Source: Pararobbsia silviterrae
GTDB taxonomy: Bacteria > Pseudomonadota > Gammaproteobacteria > Burkholderiales > Burkholderiaceae
DNA: 64,000 bases
NCBI RefSeq assembly: GCF_003628125.1
Contig: NZ_RBZU01000001.1
Coordinates: 1,025,793-1,089,792 of the forward strand
Direction: 5' to 3'
The notes under the pieces were generated by a model. The model made no database searches. It was not told where the DNA came from and saw only the letters and a program-made list of their open reading frames with translations. Shown one piece after another: positions 1 to 7,148 of this stretch; the first letter of the stretch is position 1, and each line of letters starts with the position of its first letter. The translations under genes and the position numbers were made by a program.

Positions 1-48
1 GTCGACTATCAATACCACCCGGCCATCAAGGCGCCGATCGCGGTCTGA
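1..48 (+). CDS. C-terminal end of an unidentified protein
   Basis: An open frame enters from the left edge and stops at TGA 46-48, giving only 15 residues (ends HPAIKAPIAV). It runs convergently toward the sigma-54 activator gene at 117-1496, 68 bases away. Too little is visible to name a family, and it could be a chance frame. The convergent layout and the short gap to the next stop codon fit a real gene end. Confidence 0.35.
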   Translation, partial: VDYQYHPAIKAPIAV

Positions 49-116
49 GCGTTGCGCGGGTATCCGCGTGTGTAACCGTCGCGCGTACGCTTCGGTTTCA
101 CGGAGTCAAGCCGAGC

Positions 117-1496
117 TCAACCCTGCGCGACGCGTTCGATCGGCAGGCGATCTTCGCTCGGGCTGCGCAGGCCATGCGCGACCATGAGCCGATAGAGCGT
201 CACGCGCGAGATGCCGAGTTCGACCGCGGCCTCGTTGAGGCGGTGGCGATGACGCAGCAAGGCGGCCTCGATCGCATGGCGCTCGGCCTCTTCGCGCGCT
301 TCGGCGAGCGTCACCGTGCGCTGTGACGCGAAGCTCTGGAGTTCGAGATCCTCGGGCGTGATCAGACGGCCTTCGGCCATGACGATCGCACGACGCACGC
401 GATTGATGAGCTCGCGCACATTGCCCGGCCACCCGTAGTTGTACATCGCCTCGATCGCGGGCGCGGAGAAGCCGCGCAGGCGTCGTGCGTTGTCGGTCCG
501 GAAGCGTTCGAGCATGTGATGCGCAAGCAGCTCGATATCCTTGCCGCGCGCCCGCAGCGGCGGTTCATCGACACGCAGCACGCAGAGCCGATGGAACAGG
601 TCGACGCGGAAGCGGTTCTCGCGCATCGCTTGTTCGAGATCGACGTGCGTCGCGGCGATCACGCGCACGTCGACGGGAATCGATTCCTGGCCGCCGAGCC
701 GCTCGATCTTGCGCTCCTGCAGAAAGCGCAGCAGCGAGGCCTGGCTTTCGAGCGGCAGGTCGCCGACTTCGTCGAGAAACAGCGTGCCGCCGTTCGCGGC
801 CTCGACGCGGCCGATCTTGCGCGTATTGGCGCCCGTAAAAGCGCCGCGTTCATAGCCAAATAATTCCGACTGCAATAAATGATGCGGAATCGCGCCGCAG
901 TTAATCGCAATGAACGGCATTTTGCGGCGTTCCGAACGCTCGTGAATCGCGCGCGCCGTTAATTCCTTGCCGGTTCCCGACTCGCCCGCGATAAATACGC
1001 TTGCGTCGGTATTCGCCACTTTGCGAATGGTTCGAAAGAGCTGACGCATGGCATCGCAACTGCCGACCATTTCCTCGTCGCGCGAGGCGCCGGCGAGCGA
1101 AAACTCCTGTTCGCCGAGCGCGACCATGCCGTACGCATGGCCGATCGAGTCGACGATTTTCTCGCCCGAGTAGGGGACCGTCAGATAGTCGAAGCAGTAG
1201 TCGCGGATCAGGCGGCGCACGAGCCGGTCGGCGAGCTGGCCGCTGCCGGCCGTCGCGACCCAGCCGACGTTAGGCAGCGTCAGGCAGCTCTCGAATGCGC
1301 CGAGTTCATGGGTGCCATAGCCGCTGCTGACGTCGAACAGCCCGCCCGTCGGGCCGTCCTGCTGAATCGCGCGCTGGACTTCGCGCGCGGTCGTCGCGAA
1401 CTTGATGTCCCAGCCGCGCGCGCGCAGCAGATCGTGCAGTTGTTCATTGGGCTGACGGGAGACGTACACCAACTGCCGTCGTTGTCCGGTATCCAT
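117..1496 (-). CDS. VpsR-like sigma-54-dependent activator (first of the fap pair)
   Basis: This is a 459-aa bacterial enhancer-binding protein. Residues 1-135 form a receiver-like domain of the VpsR type, residues 143-380 a sigma-54 AAA+ domain, and the C-terminus a Fis-type helix-turn-helix (NEAAVELGISRVTLYRLM). Visible motifs are Walker A GESGTGKE (171-178), the sigma-54 contact loop GAFTGA (218-223) and Walker B LFLDE (239-243). It is transcribed away from the fap operon across a 714-base spacer. A close paralogue lies at the operon's far end (8634-10169). Members of this class such as VpsR and BerB respond to cyclic di-GMP and activate biofilm matrix genes. Regulation of the adjacent operon is inferred from position and from its sigma-54 promoter. 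Confidence 0.88.
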   Translation of the reverse strand: MDTGQRRQLVYVSRQPNEQLHDLLRARGWDIKFATTAREVQRAIQQDGPTGGLFDVSSGYGTHELGAFESCLTLPNVGWVATAGSGQLADRLVRRLIRDYCFDYLTVPYSGEKIVDSIGHAYGMVALGEQEFSLAGASRDEEMVGSCDAMRQLFRTIRKVANTDASVFIAGESGTGKELTARAIHERSERRKMPFIAINCGAIPHHLLQSELFGYERGAFTGANTRKIGRVEAANGGTLFLDEVGDLPLESQASLLRFLQERKIERLGGQESIPVDVRVIAATHVDLEQAMRENRFRVDLFHRLCVLRVDEPPLRARGKDIELLAHHMLERFRTDNARRLRGFSAPAIEAMYNYGWPGNVRELINRVRRAIVMAEGRLITPEDLELQSFASQRTVTLAEAREEAERHAIEAALLRHRHRLNEAAVELGISRVTLYRLMVAHGLRSPSEDRLPIERVAQG

Positions 1497-2167
1497 AACG
1501 TGACCCTGTCGTCAAATCATCCAGTCGTTCGGTGCGGCCGTGACCCTTACTCGCATGGCGAGACGCGTGTAGTGCTTCATACAGGCGCGACGCCACGTCT
1601 GCGTCCGACGATCTCGATCGTCTTCACAAGCTTCGACTGCGGGTCCCCGAATGGCATGTTTGACTGCTGAACGGATGGACTCCGTTTCTGTTGCTTAAAT
1701 CCCTGTCTGCAGGGAAGTGCCTACTATAGTACAGCGCGGGCGATTGCCGGAATCAAAACATCGCCGGGCGCGCAATTTTGCGGGATTTTAATCGTTCACA
1801 CCAGCGGCATTTTTTTGACCCTCTTCACACGGCTTTCATTCTCTGCTTATCGGCAATCGCCGGGCCGAACTTGAATGAGGGCGCGTGTATCAAACGCGAG
1901 TTTGTAACGCACACCGGTACGCATCCGACGATCGGTCCCCCCAAGCGTGAGCGCGATACGCGCGGCAGTCGGCTTCGATCGCGCGTCGCATCCGTTCGTA
2001 TGAATAAATCAATCGCACGTCTTAAACAAAATCGGGCCCGCAACCCGCATGGCGCCTCGCTTTGCGCTTTCTTACCGTTTCACAACTGAAACATTTTTGA
2101 GTGTTTTCACGCGGGCCGATTGCGCGGGTTTTGCGCGCTTCCCCACGGCATAACGGTCTGCGGGCAA
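1497..2167. promoter_or_regulatory. Intergenic control region between the activator and the fap operon
   Basis: This long spacer is AT-richer than its surroundings and has no convincing gene. It contains small inverted repeats that could be activator sites: CCCTG-N4-CAGGG (1701-1714), the 10-bp palindrome TACTATAGTA (1722-1731) and GTTTCA-N4-TGAAAC (2077-2092). A 10-bp segment GCGATTGCCG (1740-1749) reappears inverted near 1852-1861. Enhancer-binding proteins normally bind paired palindromes about 80-200 bases upstream of a -24/-12 promoter, and the 2077-2092 repeat lies in that range. Which of these is a true site cannot be told from one sequence. Confidence 0.55.
2077..2092. promoter_or_regulatory. 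Candidate activator-binding palindrome
   Basis: This is a perfect 6-bp inverted repeat GTTTCA-CAAC-TGAAAC. Its right end is 76 bases upstream of the -24 element at 2168. Position and symmetry suit a dimeric Fis-type activator. I saw no second copy nearby, so the assignment is weak. Confidence 0.3.
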
Positions 2168-2183
2168 TGGCACGCTTATCGCT
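2168..2183 (+). promoter_or_regulatory. Sigma-54 (-24/-12) promoter of the fap operon
   Basis: The sequence TGGCACG-CTTA-TCGCT matches the sigma-54 consensus TGGCACG-N4-TTGCW with a single mismatch in the -12 element. GG and GC are correctly spaced. The expected transcription start is near 2194, which gives a leader of under 20 bases before the ribosome-binding site (GGAGGAGG at 2198-2205) and the ATG at 2211. The two neighbouring sigma-54 activators support the call. Confidence 0.85.
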
Positions 2184-2210
2184 AAATCCTGGTCCGTGGA
2201 GGAGGACACC

Positions 2211-2780
2211 ATGTGTACCCAATCTTCTGACCAGAAATATCCCGGCACGCTGCGCAACGCGGTTTTCGGCGCCTTGCTGGTGTGCGCGGGCTGGTGTGCC
2301 GGCGGCTCGGCGGCCTTGGCCGACGAACTCGCGGCGCCGTGCGCGGATACCGTCCAAACGAGCGCCGACGCGGCTCCCGTCGTGTCCGCCCCGGGCGCGA
2401 CGCAGTCCGACGCGCAGGCCGCGCCCGACGACGCGAACCGTCTCGCCAGCGAGACGATGACGCCGCCGGCCGACGCATCGCAAAACGCGAACGCCCATGA
2501 CGATTCGGTCAATGCTGCCGATTCGGTGGTCGGGAAAAAGGTGTTTGTTACCGGTTCGTCCGTAACACGTTACGACGTAGCGTCGCTCGACGACCGCGTG
2601 CTCAGCAATCAGCACGGCCGCGCCGTCGGCATGCTGATGGTTGCCGCGGTGCCCGACGCGATGCGCAACAACTCGGTCACGCTCTGGGACGAGATCGCGC
2701 CGCCGACCCAAACGCCGCAGCCCATCGGCGCGGCGGGTGCCGCGCAGAACGGCAACGTCGTCAACTACACGAGGAAGTGA
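2211..2780 (+). CDS. Secreted protein, first gene of the fap operon
   Basis: This is a 189-aa exported protein of unknown function. ATG 2211 is chosen because GGAGGAGG lies 5 bases upstream; an in-frame GTG at 2196 would fall inside that ribosome-binding site. Residues 15-37 form a signal peptide ending ALA before Asp38. The mature N-terminus is Ala/Asp-rich and low-complexity. Near the C-terminus a segment (VLSNQHGRAVGMLMV ... SVTLWDE) resembles one in the FapE-like protein of the same operon (VLAAQTGKAVGVSTI ... LLSQWQLPNGE). It ends one base before the next gene. I cannot equate it with a Pseudomonas Fap protein. Confidence 0.8.
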   Translation: MCTQSSDQKYPGTLRNAVFGALLVCAGWCAGGSAALADELAAPCADTVQTSADAAPVVSAPGATQSDAQAAPDDANRLASETMTPPADASQNANAHDDSVNAADSVVGKKVFVTGSSVTRYDVASLDDRVLSNQHGRAVGMLMVAAVPDAMRNNSVTLWDEIAPPTQTPQPIGAAGAAQNGNVVNYTRK

Positions 2781-2781
2781 G

Positions 2782-3249
2782 ATGAACGCCTCGCTCGCTC
2801 CGCGCGTTGTCGGCGCCCTCGTGATCGGCGCGATGGTGACCGCACCGGTGATCTCGGCCTTCGCCGACGAACCCGGCGACCTGATCATCGAACGCTCCGT
2901 GACGCCGCGCATCGCGTATCGGCCCGTGCCGGTCCAGGACGATCCGGTCAAGGTACGCGTCACGACGTTCCCGTCATCGACGGTCGACCCGCTGATGGAA
3001 GGCCTCGCTTCGGATATCGATCTCGGGAATGCGCGCGGTTCGAGCGGCGTGCAGAGCAATGGCGTGGACGGCGCGCTTGGCGCGGCGACCGCGGCGCTCG
3101 GCATCGGATCCGGCGCGCAGCAGCGCGGCGGCTTGCCGGCCGGCATTGGTGGCCAGGGCGGCGGAGTGGCGGGCGTCGGCGCAACGGTATCGCAAACCAT
3201 CACCGGTGCATTGGCGCCCGTGATCTCCGGCATGGGGAGCCTCAAATGA
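2782..3249 (+). CDS. Small secreted Fap-operon protein (fapA position)
   Basis: This is a 155-aa exported protein. ATG 2782 follows GAGGAAGTGA, which is also the end of the previous gene. The signal peptide ends AFA near residue 28. The mature protein has a short charged N-terminus (EPGDLIIERSVTPRIAYRPV) followed by a Gly/Ala-rich, low-complexity C-terminal half with Gln and Asn. It overlaps fapB by ATGA. Its place immediately before fapB matches that of fapA in Pseudomonas, where FapA influences fibril composition, but I see no sequence signature that proves homology. Confidence 0.75.
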   Translation: MNASLAPRVVGALVIGAMVTAPVISAFADEPGDLIIERSVTPRIAYRPVPVQDDPVKVRVTTFPSSTVDPLMEGLASDIDLGNARGSSGVQSNGVDGALGAATAALGIGSGAQQRGGLPAGIGGQGGGVAGVGATVSQTITGALAPVISGMGSLK

Positions 3250-3905
3250 CACGCGACTCGATCGTGCTTCGCGGGCTGCTTTGCGTGTCGTCGCTCGTGC
3301 TTGCGGCGGCAGCCAGTTCGTCCGCGTTCGCGCAGAGCTCGGGGATGTTCGTGATGCCCGGCAATGCGGCGCTGCTCATGCAGGACGTGAGCGCGACGAT
3401 CGGCGAGGGCGCCGCGCACGACGTCGTCGGGGCGCTCGCGATCAACATCGCGGCCGGCGTCGACAACGTGCAGACGAATCAGGCGGCCGTGCTGTCGGGC
3501 AACGGCGTCGCGGTCGTGACAGGGCAGCAGCAAACCGCGCAGACGGCGCGCGTGAAGATCGGCGCGGCGAGCGCGACGATCGGCAGCAATGCGTTTTCGA
3601 ACACGCTCGGCGTGGTCGCAGTGAACCAGGCCGCGGGTGCGAACAATCTTCAAAGGAATGCTGTGTCGATTGGCGGCCTTCCTGTTGGAGCGGAAGTGGT
3701 AGCGGATAGCGAGCTATCCGCTACCACTGCCAGGAATGGTGGAAACCGGGGCAACTCGGGATCCGGCCATGCCCTCGATGCGTCGATCGCCAGCGACGCA
3801 TTCAAGGGGGCGACTGGTGTCGTGCAGATCAACCAGACTGCCGGCGCCGGGAATGCCACGGCAAATAGTTTTGTGCTCCGTCCCCCGGCGGGCACCTTTT
3901 TCTAA
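3246..3905 (+). CDS. fapB: FapB-like minor amyloid subunit
   Basis: This is a 219-aa secreted protein with a signal peptide ending AFA before Gln30. The mature chain holds three imperfect repeats of about 33 residues at roughly 50-82, 110-142 and 179-211. Each has the form A-(T/S)-I-x5-A-x5-G-x3-(I/V)-N-x-(A/T)-A-G-x2-N, the pattern of Fap fibre subunits. There are no mature cysteines. The start overlaps the previous stop (ATGA). Short size and position before the larger subunit make it the probable nucleator or minor component, by analogy with Pseudomonas FapB. Its coding sequence contains an exceptional palindrome between repeats 2 and 3. Confidence 0.82.
   Translation: MTRDSIVLRGLLCVSSLVLAAAASSSAFAQSSGMFVMPGNAALLMQDVSATIGEGAAHDVVGALAINIAAGVDNVQTNQAAVLSGNGVAVVTGQQQTAQTARVKIGAASATIGSNAFSNTLGVVAVNQAAGANNLQRNAVSIGGLPVGAEVVADSELSATTARNGGNRGNSGSGHALDASIASDAFKGATGVVQINQTAGAGNATANSFVLRPPAGTFF
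3695..3728. repeat. 34-bp near-perfect palindrome inside fapB
   Basis: Arms of 16 bases (AGTGGTAGCGGATAGC and its exact reverse complement) are separated by only GA. It is the strongest short inverted repeat I noticed in the window and lies in the linker between repeats 2 and 3 of FapB. In RNA it would form a long, stable hairpin. In DNA it could cruciform or serve as a binding site. It does not break the reading frame. Possible roles are an RNA-processing or translational pause element, or a trace of a small inserted repeat. Confidence 0.9.
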
Positions 3906-3938
3906 CGAAGTCGCACACACTCGTATCGGAGCGTAACC

Positions 3939-5318
3939 ATGAAGCGCACTCTTATTGCAGCAGCCGTGATGACAATCGCCGGCGCAGCACAAGCGAATGG
4001 CTGGTCGGACCCGTACTTGTACAACGGGACCGAGGTCGCCCAGTCGGTCTGGGTCACGGGCTTTTTCGGCATCTATGGCTGCGTGTCGGTCGACGACAGC
4101 GCGGGCGCGGTCGTCAACAACACCCAGACGGCGGATCTGAACCACGTCAAGATGTCGCCGACGGCGCAGAACTATCAGAAGGGCGCGATCACGACGACGT
4201 ACAACGAAACGAGCGCCTGGAACAACGTCGCCGATACGGGCAATTCGTGGCTCAACACGAAGTCGAGCTCGTCGTCGAGCATCAACGCTTCGTACAAGGC
4301 TTCGCAGTCCGAATCGCAATCGAACTATGCGTCGATCAATGCGTACGGCGGCTATGGCTACAAGACGAGCAGCGGCACGTTCAACACGACGTACAACGCG
4401 GCGCAGGCCCAGGCCCAGGCAGGCATCGTGGGCGGCGTCGCCGCGGGCTATCAGACCAACAGCGGCTACTCCTGGCCGAACGGCAGCTGGGGTGAACTCA
4501 CGGCCGGCATCATCGGCGGCGTGAGCGTCTGGGGCGAAGGTTCGGTCGCGACGCAAAGCGGCACGAGCAACAAGGCGTGGGGCAGCGGCAGCGGCTATCT
4601 GTACGGCGCGGTCAGCACGTATGAATCGCAGACCAACAAGGAAAGCGCGTCGCTCCAAGCCAGCGAAAAGACGAAGAGCCAAACGAGCGAGTCGGCGAAT
4701 TGGGGCTTCTACAACAACTGGTCCGATCAGTACGGCACGGTCACGACGACGGGTTCCGTCACGCAGTACTACGACAATCAGGTGCCGGCCACGGCCGAAG
4801 CTTCGATCGGCAATGGCGCACTGTCGGGCGCGACCGGCAATGTCGGCGTGAACATCACGACGGGTATCGACAACGCACAGTCGAACAACGCGTCGCTTGC
4901 CTCGATCGACGCGGGCAAGACGTTCGGCAATGCGCAAGTGTTCTCGTCGCAGACCTCCGAAGGCAAGGGCACGATCGACAACTACAACCTGGTCGCTTCG
5001 GTCGGCGACAAGGCGCTGCAAGGCGCGACGGGTAATGTCGGCGTCAACGTGTCGTCGGGTATCGGCAACGTTCAGAACAACAGCCTCGCACTCGTCTCGT
5101 CGACGCCGAGCGGCAAGTACTCGCAAGGCGGTGCGATCGTCGCGACCGACGACAGCACGCAGGACGCGAACGCGCAAGTCACGGGTACGTTCAACGGTTC
5201 GTCCACGCTGGGCAACAACGCGTTGAACGGCGCCACGGGCAATATCGGCGTGAACATCGCGACCGGCGGCGGCAACCTTCAGCACAACGGTCTGGCCGTG
5301 GCGAGCGTGACGCACTAA
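3939..5318 (+). CDS. fapC: FapC-like major amyloid subunit with a long N-terminal domain
   Basis: This is a 459-aa secreted protein, signal peptide cut after AQA19. The C-terminal 170 residues hold three well conserved 33-residue repeats at about 288-320, 353-385 and 422-454, each with the core GATGN(V/I)GVN followed by G-x-(D/G)-N-x-Q. This is the fibre-core pattern of Fap amyloids. The preceding 265 residues are unusual: rich in Ser, Asn, Thr, Gln, Tyr and Gly, with two short Gly/hydrophobic segments (GIVGGV, GIIGGV). The mature chain has one Cys and no CxxC at its end, unlike Pseudomonas FapC. A strong hairpin follows the stop codon. Confidence 0.87.
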   Translation: MKRTLIAAAVMTIAGAAQANGWSDPYLYNGTEVAQSVWVTGFFGIYGCVSVDDSAGAVVNNTQTADLNHVKMSPTAQNYQKGAITTTYNETSAWNNVADTGNSWLNTKSSSSSSINASYKASQSESQSNYASINAYGGYGYKTSSGTFNTTYNAAQAQAQAGIVGGVAAGYQTNSGYSWPNGSWGELTAGIIGGVSVWGEGSVATQSGTSNKAWGSGSGYLYGAVSTYESQTNKESASLQASEKTKSQTSESANWGFYNNWSDQYGTVTTTGSVTQYYDNQVPATAEASIGNGALSGATGNVGVNITTGIDNAQSNNASLASIDAGKTFGNAQVFSSQTSEGKGTIDNYNLVASVGDKALQGATGNVGVNVSSGIGNVQNNSLALVSSTPSGKYSQGGAIVATDDSTQDANAQVTGTFNGSSTLGNNALNGATGNIGVNIATGGGNLQHNGLAVASVTH

Positions 5319-5334
5319 CGAGCGCAGCACCTGA

Positions 5335-5358
5335 CCCGCGCCGCGCATGCGGCGCGGG
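5335..5358 (+). other. Strong hairpin directly after fapC
   Basis: A perfect 10-bp stem (CCCGCGCCGC, loop GCAT, exact complement) starts 16 bases after the fapC stop. No T-tract follows, so it is unlikely to be a full intrinsic terminator. It could protect the fapC message from 3' exonucleases or cause partial termination, giving more FapC than the downstream secretion proteins. Confidence 0.75.
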
Positions 5359-5430
5359 GACATAGACGTGTTTCTTACTGGTGCAAGGCCGTCCAAGAAA
5401 ACGGCGCCGCCAGCAGGGCAGGAGACCGTA

Positions 5431-6144
5431 ATGACCGGACCCATCCCGCGTCGGTGGATACGCGCAGTCACTACCGGGACATTGCTGGGCGTAGCAGGCC
5501 ACTGCTTCGCCCAGGTTGCGCTTGTTGAAACGACACCGTTCGCCGGCGTGCCGCTCGTCAAGAGCGTCAAGTCGATTCGCGACATTCGTTATCAGAACAT
5601 TCACACGCAGCAGTTCGACTACAGCTGCGGCGCGGCCGCGCTCGCGACGCTGCTCGACTACGGCTACGGGATCAAGATCCCCGAGCCCGAACTGATCAAG
5701 CGAATGATGGTGTTTTCGACACCCGAAGTCGTCGAGAAGAACGGCTTCTCGATGCTCGACATGAAGAAGTTCGTCGAGACGATCGGCCTGCGCGGCCGCG
5801 GATTTCGCGTGAACGTCGACGCGCTCTACAAGCTGCAGATACCGGTCATGGTCCTCATGAATATCGACGGCTATGAACATTTCGTCCTGGTCAAGCACGC
5901 AGAGGACCAGCGGATTTTTATCGCCGACCCGGCGCTCGGGAACCGGATCGTGCTCGAGTCGGACTTCGTGAAGACATGGAATGGACTCGTCTTCGCGGTG
6001 CTCGGCAAACCCTTCAGGGAGGATTCACCGCTGCTGCAGAACAACGAGTCGCTCGCGCTGAGGCTGCGCGAACGTGCTCTGGAGACGGGCACCAGCCCGA
6101 CTCCCTTTGTCGACTTCGGTTTGATCAAGGCAGACTTGTTCTGA
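5431..6144 (+). CDS. fapD: FapD-like C39-family peptidase
   Basis: This is a 237-aa exported protein resembling peptidase family C39, as does Pseudomonas FapD. ATG 5431 follows GGAGACCGTA; an upstream in-frame start would remove the signal peptide (cut near CFA27). The papain-like catalytic set is visible: Gln60, Cys66 in DYSCGAAALATLL, His150 in YEHFVLVKH and Asp166 in IADPA. FapD is proposed to process other Fap components in the periplasm. Placement between the fibre subunit and the FapE/FapF genes matches Pseudomonas order. Confidence 0.88.
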   Translation: MTGPIPRRWIRAVTTGTLLGVAGHCFAQVALVETTPFAGVPLVKSVKSIRDIRYQNIHTQQFDYSCGAAALATLLDYGYGIKIPEPELIKRMMVFSTPEVVEKNGFSMLDMKKFVETIGLRGRGFRVNVDALYKLQIPVMVLMNIDGYEHFVLVKHAEDQRIFIADPALGNRIVLESDFVKTWNGLVFAVLGKPFREDSPLLQNNESLALRLRERALETGTSPTPFVDFGLIKADLF

Positions 6145-6151
6145 TTACATA

Positions 6152-6964
6152 ATGAAGCGAAGAATGCTCGTGCTGGCGCTTGCCGCTGGGGTGATGGCGC
6201 CAGGTTTCGCAAACGCCGAATTGATGAGTCCCTTCACCGCGTCCGTTGCGGAGCCGATGCTGCAACCCGTCGGCGATGAGGTGCTCGCGGCTCAGACCGG
6301 GAAGGCGGTCGGTGTGTCGACCATTTCCGGCTTTGTATTGAATCTGCTGTCGCAATGGCAGCTTCCGAACGGCGAATCTGTTTCCGCCACAGGCACACTT
6401 GCCGTCTCGAAGACCGCGACCGGGTACACGGCGAAGACCGGCGCGACCGCGATCGTCAACGAGCTCGTGAGCCAAACGAATCAGGCCGTCAATACGTACG
6501 TCAGCGGCCTGCTCAACAACGGCGCGAACGGCGCCACGACAACGGGCGGCGAGAACGTCCAGGTCAACGGTGTGTCGCAGGTCACGCAGGTCGCGGGCAA
6601 TAACAACGTCGGCAGCAATACCGCGACGATCGACTTTTCGCCGACCTCGGCGGCGTCACAGATCCTCAACGGCCAGACCTCGGCCAACGCGAGCGGAGCG
6701 AACGGGCTCGCGGCAAGCATCGCATTCAACAGCACGGGTGCGGTTCTCAAACTCACGACGCCCGCGGGCGTTGCGACGCAGCAAGTCACGGCCAATGCGA
6801 CCCAGAGCGCAAACATCGCGCAGCTCATGAAGATCGCGGGTAACAACCAGGCCGTGATGAATCAGCTCCAGCTTCATCTGCAGACCAGTGCGCTGACCGC
6901 GAATCAATTGCGGCTCATGGGTGTGCAGGCGGCGTTGGCCAATATGACATCGCTCAAAAAATAA
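6152..6964 (+). CDS. fapE: FapE-like secreted protein
   Basis: This is a 270-aa exported protein (signal peptide cut after ANA22) starting 7 bases after fapD. It has a conserved N-terminal block (VLAAQTGKAVG ... LLSQWQLPNGE) and Ala/Asn/Thr-rich stretches (NVQVNGVSQVTQVAGNNN; MKIAGNNQAVMNQLQLHLQT) reminiscent of Fap repeats but less regular. The position between fapD and fapF matches FapE, a minor fibre-associated component in Pseudomonas. Identity rests more on synteny than on a diagnostic motif. Confidence 0.72.
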   Translation: MKRRMLVLALAAGVMAPGFANAELMSPFTASVAEPMLQPVGDEVLAAQTGKAVGVSTISGFVLNLLSQWQLPNGESVSATGTLAVSKTATGYTAKTGATAIVNELVSQTNQAVNTYVSGLLNNGANGATTTGGENVQVNGVSQVTQVAGNNNVGSNTATIDFSPTSAASQILNGQTSANASGANGLAASIAFNSTGAVLKLTTPAGVATQQVTANATQSANIAQLMKIAGNNQAVMNQLQLHLQTSALTANQLRLMGVQAALANMTSLKK

Positions 6965-6970
6965 CGGGCC

Positions 6971-6987
6971 CCGCGCCGTCGGCGCGG
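6971..6987 (+). other. Hairpin after fapE
   Basis: A 7-bp GC stem (CCGCGCC, loop GTC, GGCGCGG) begins 7 bases after the fapE stop in a 184-base gap before fapF. There is no T-tract. With the hairpin after fapC it suggests that mRNA segments of this operon are separately stabilised or attenuated. Confidence 0.5.
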
Positions 6988-7148
6988 CGACCCGCATCGA
7001 ACACAAGAAGTCAGGCGAGCCGAGCAAGGAAGCACCGGACTGCGTATCGCGCGGCATCGCGATGCGGCAGTGCGATTTTGAAACGGACCGAACGGTCCAT
7101 TCGCGGGGGCGCTGTAGACCAGGCGCGCTTGCAACCGGGGGGACAACA

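Noticed and set aside
1701-1731. Promoter for the first activator built on the palindromes at 1701-1731
   Set aside because: A minus-strand -24/-12 pair could be forced here only with the wrong spacing, so I report the palindromes but no promoter.
3714-5585. 623-codon minus-strand open frame opposite fapC
   Set aside because: It spans the repeat region of a clear secreted subunit with signal peptide and ribosome-binding site; the antisense product is low-complexity Arg/Val/Asp-rich.
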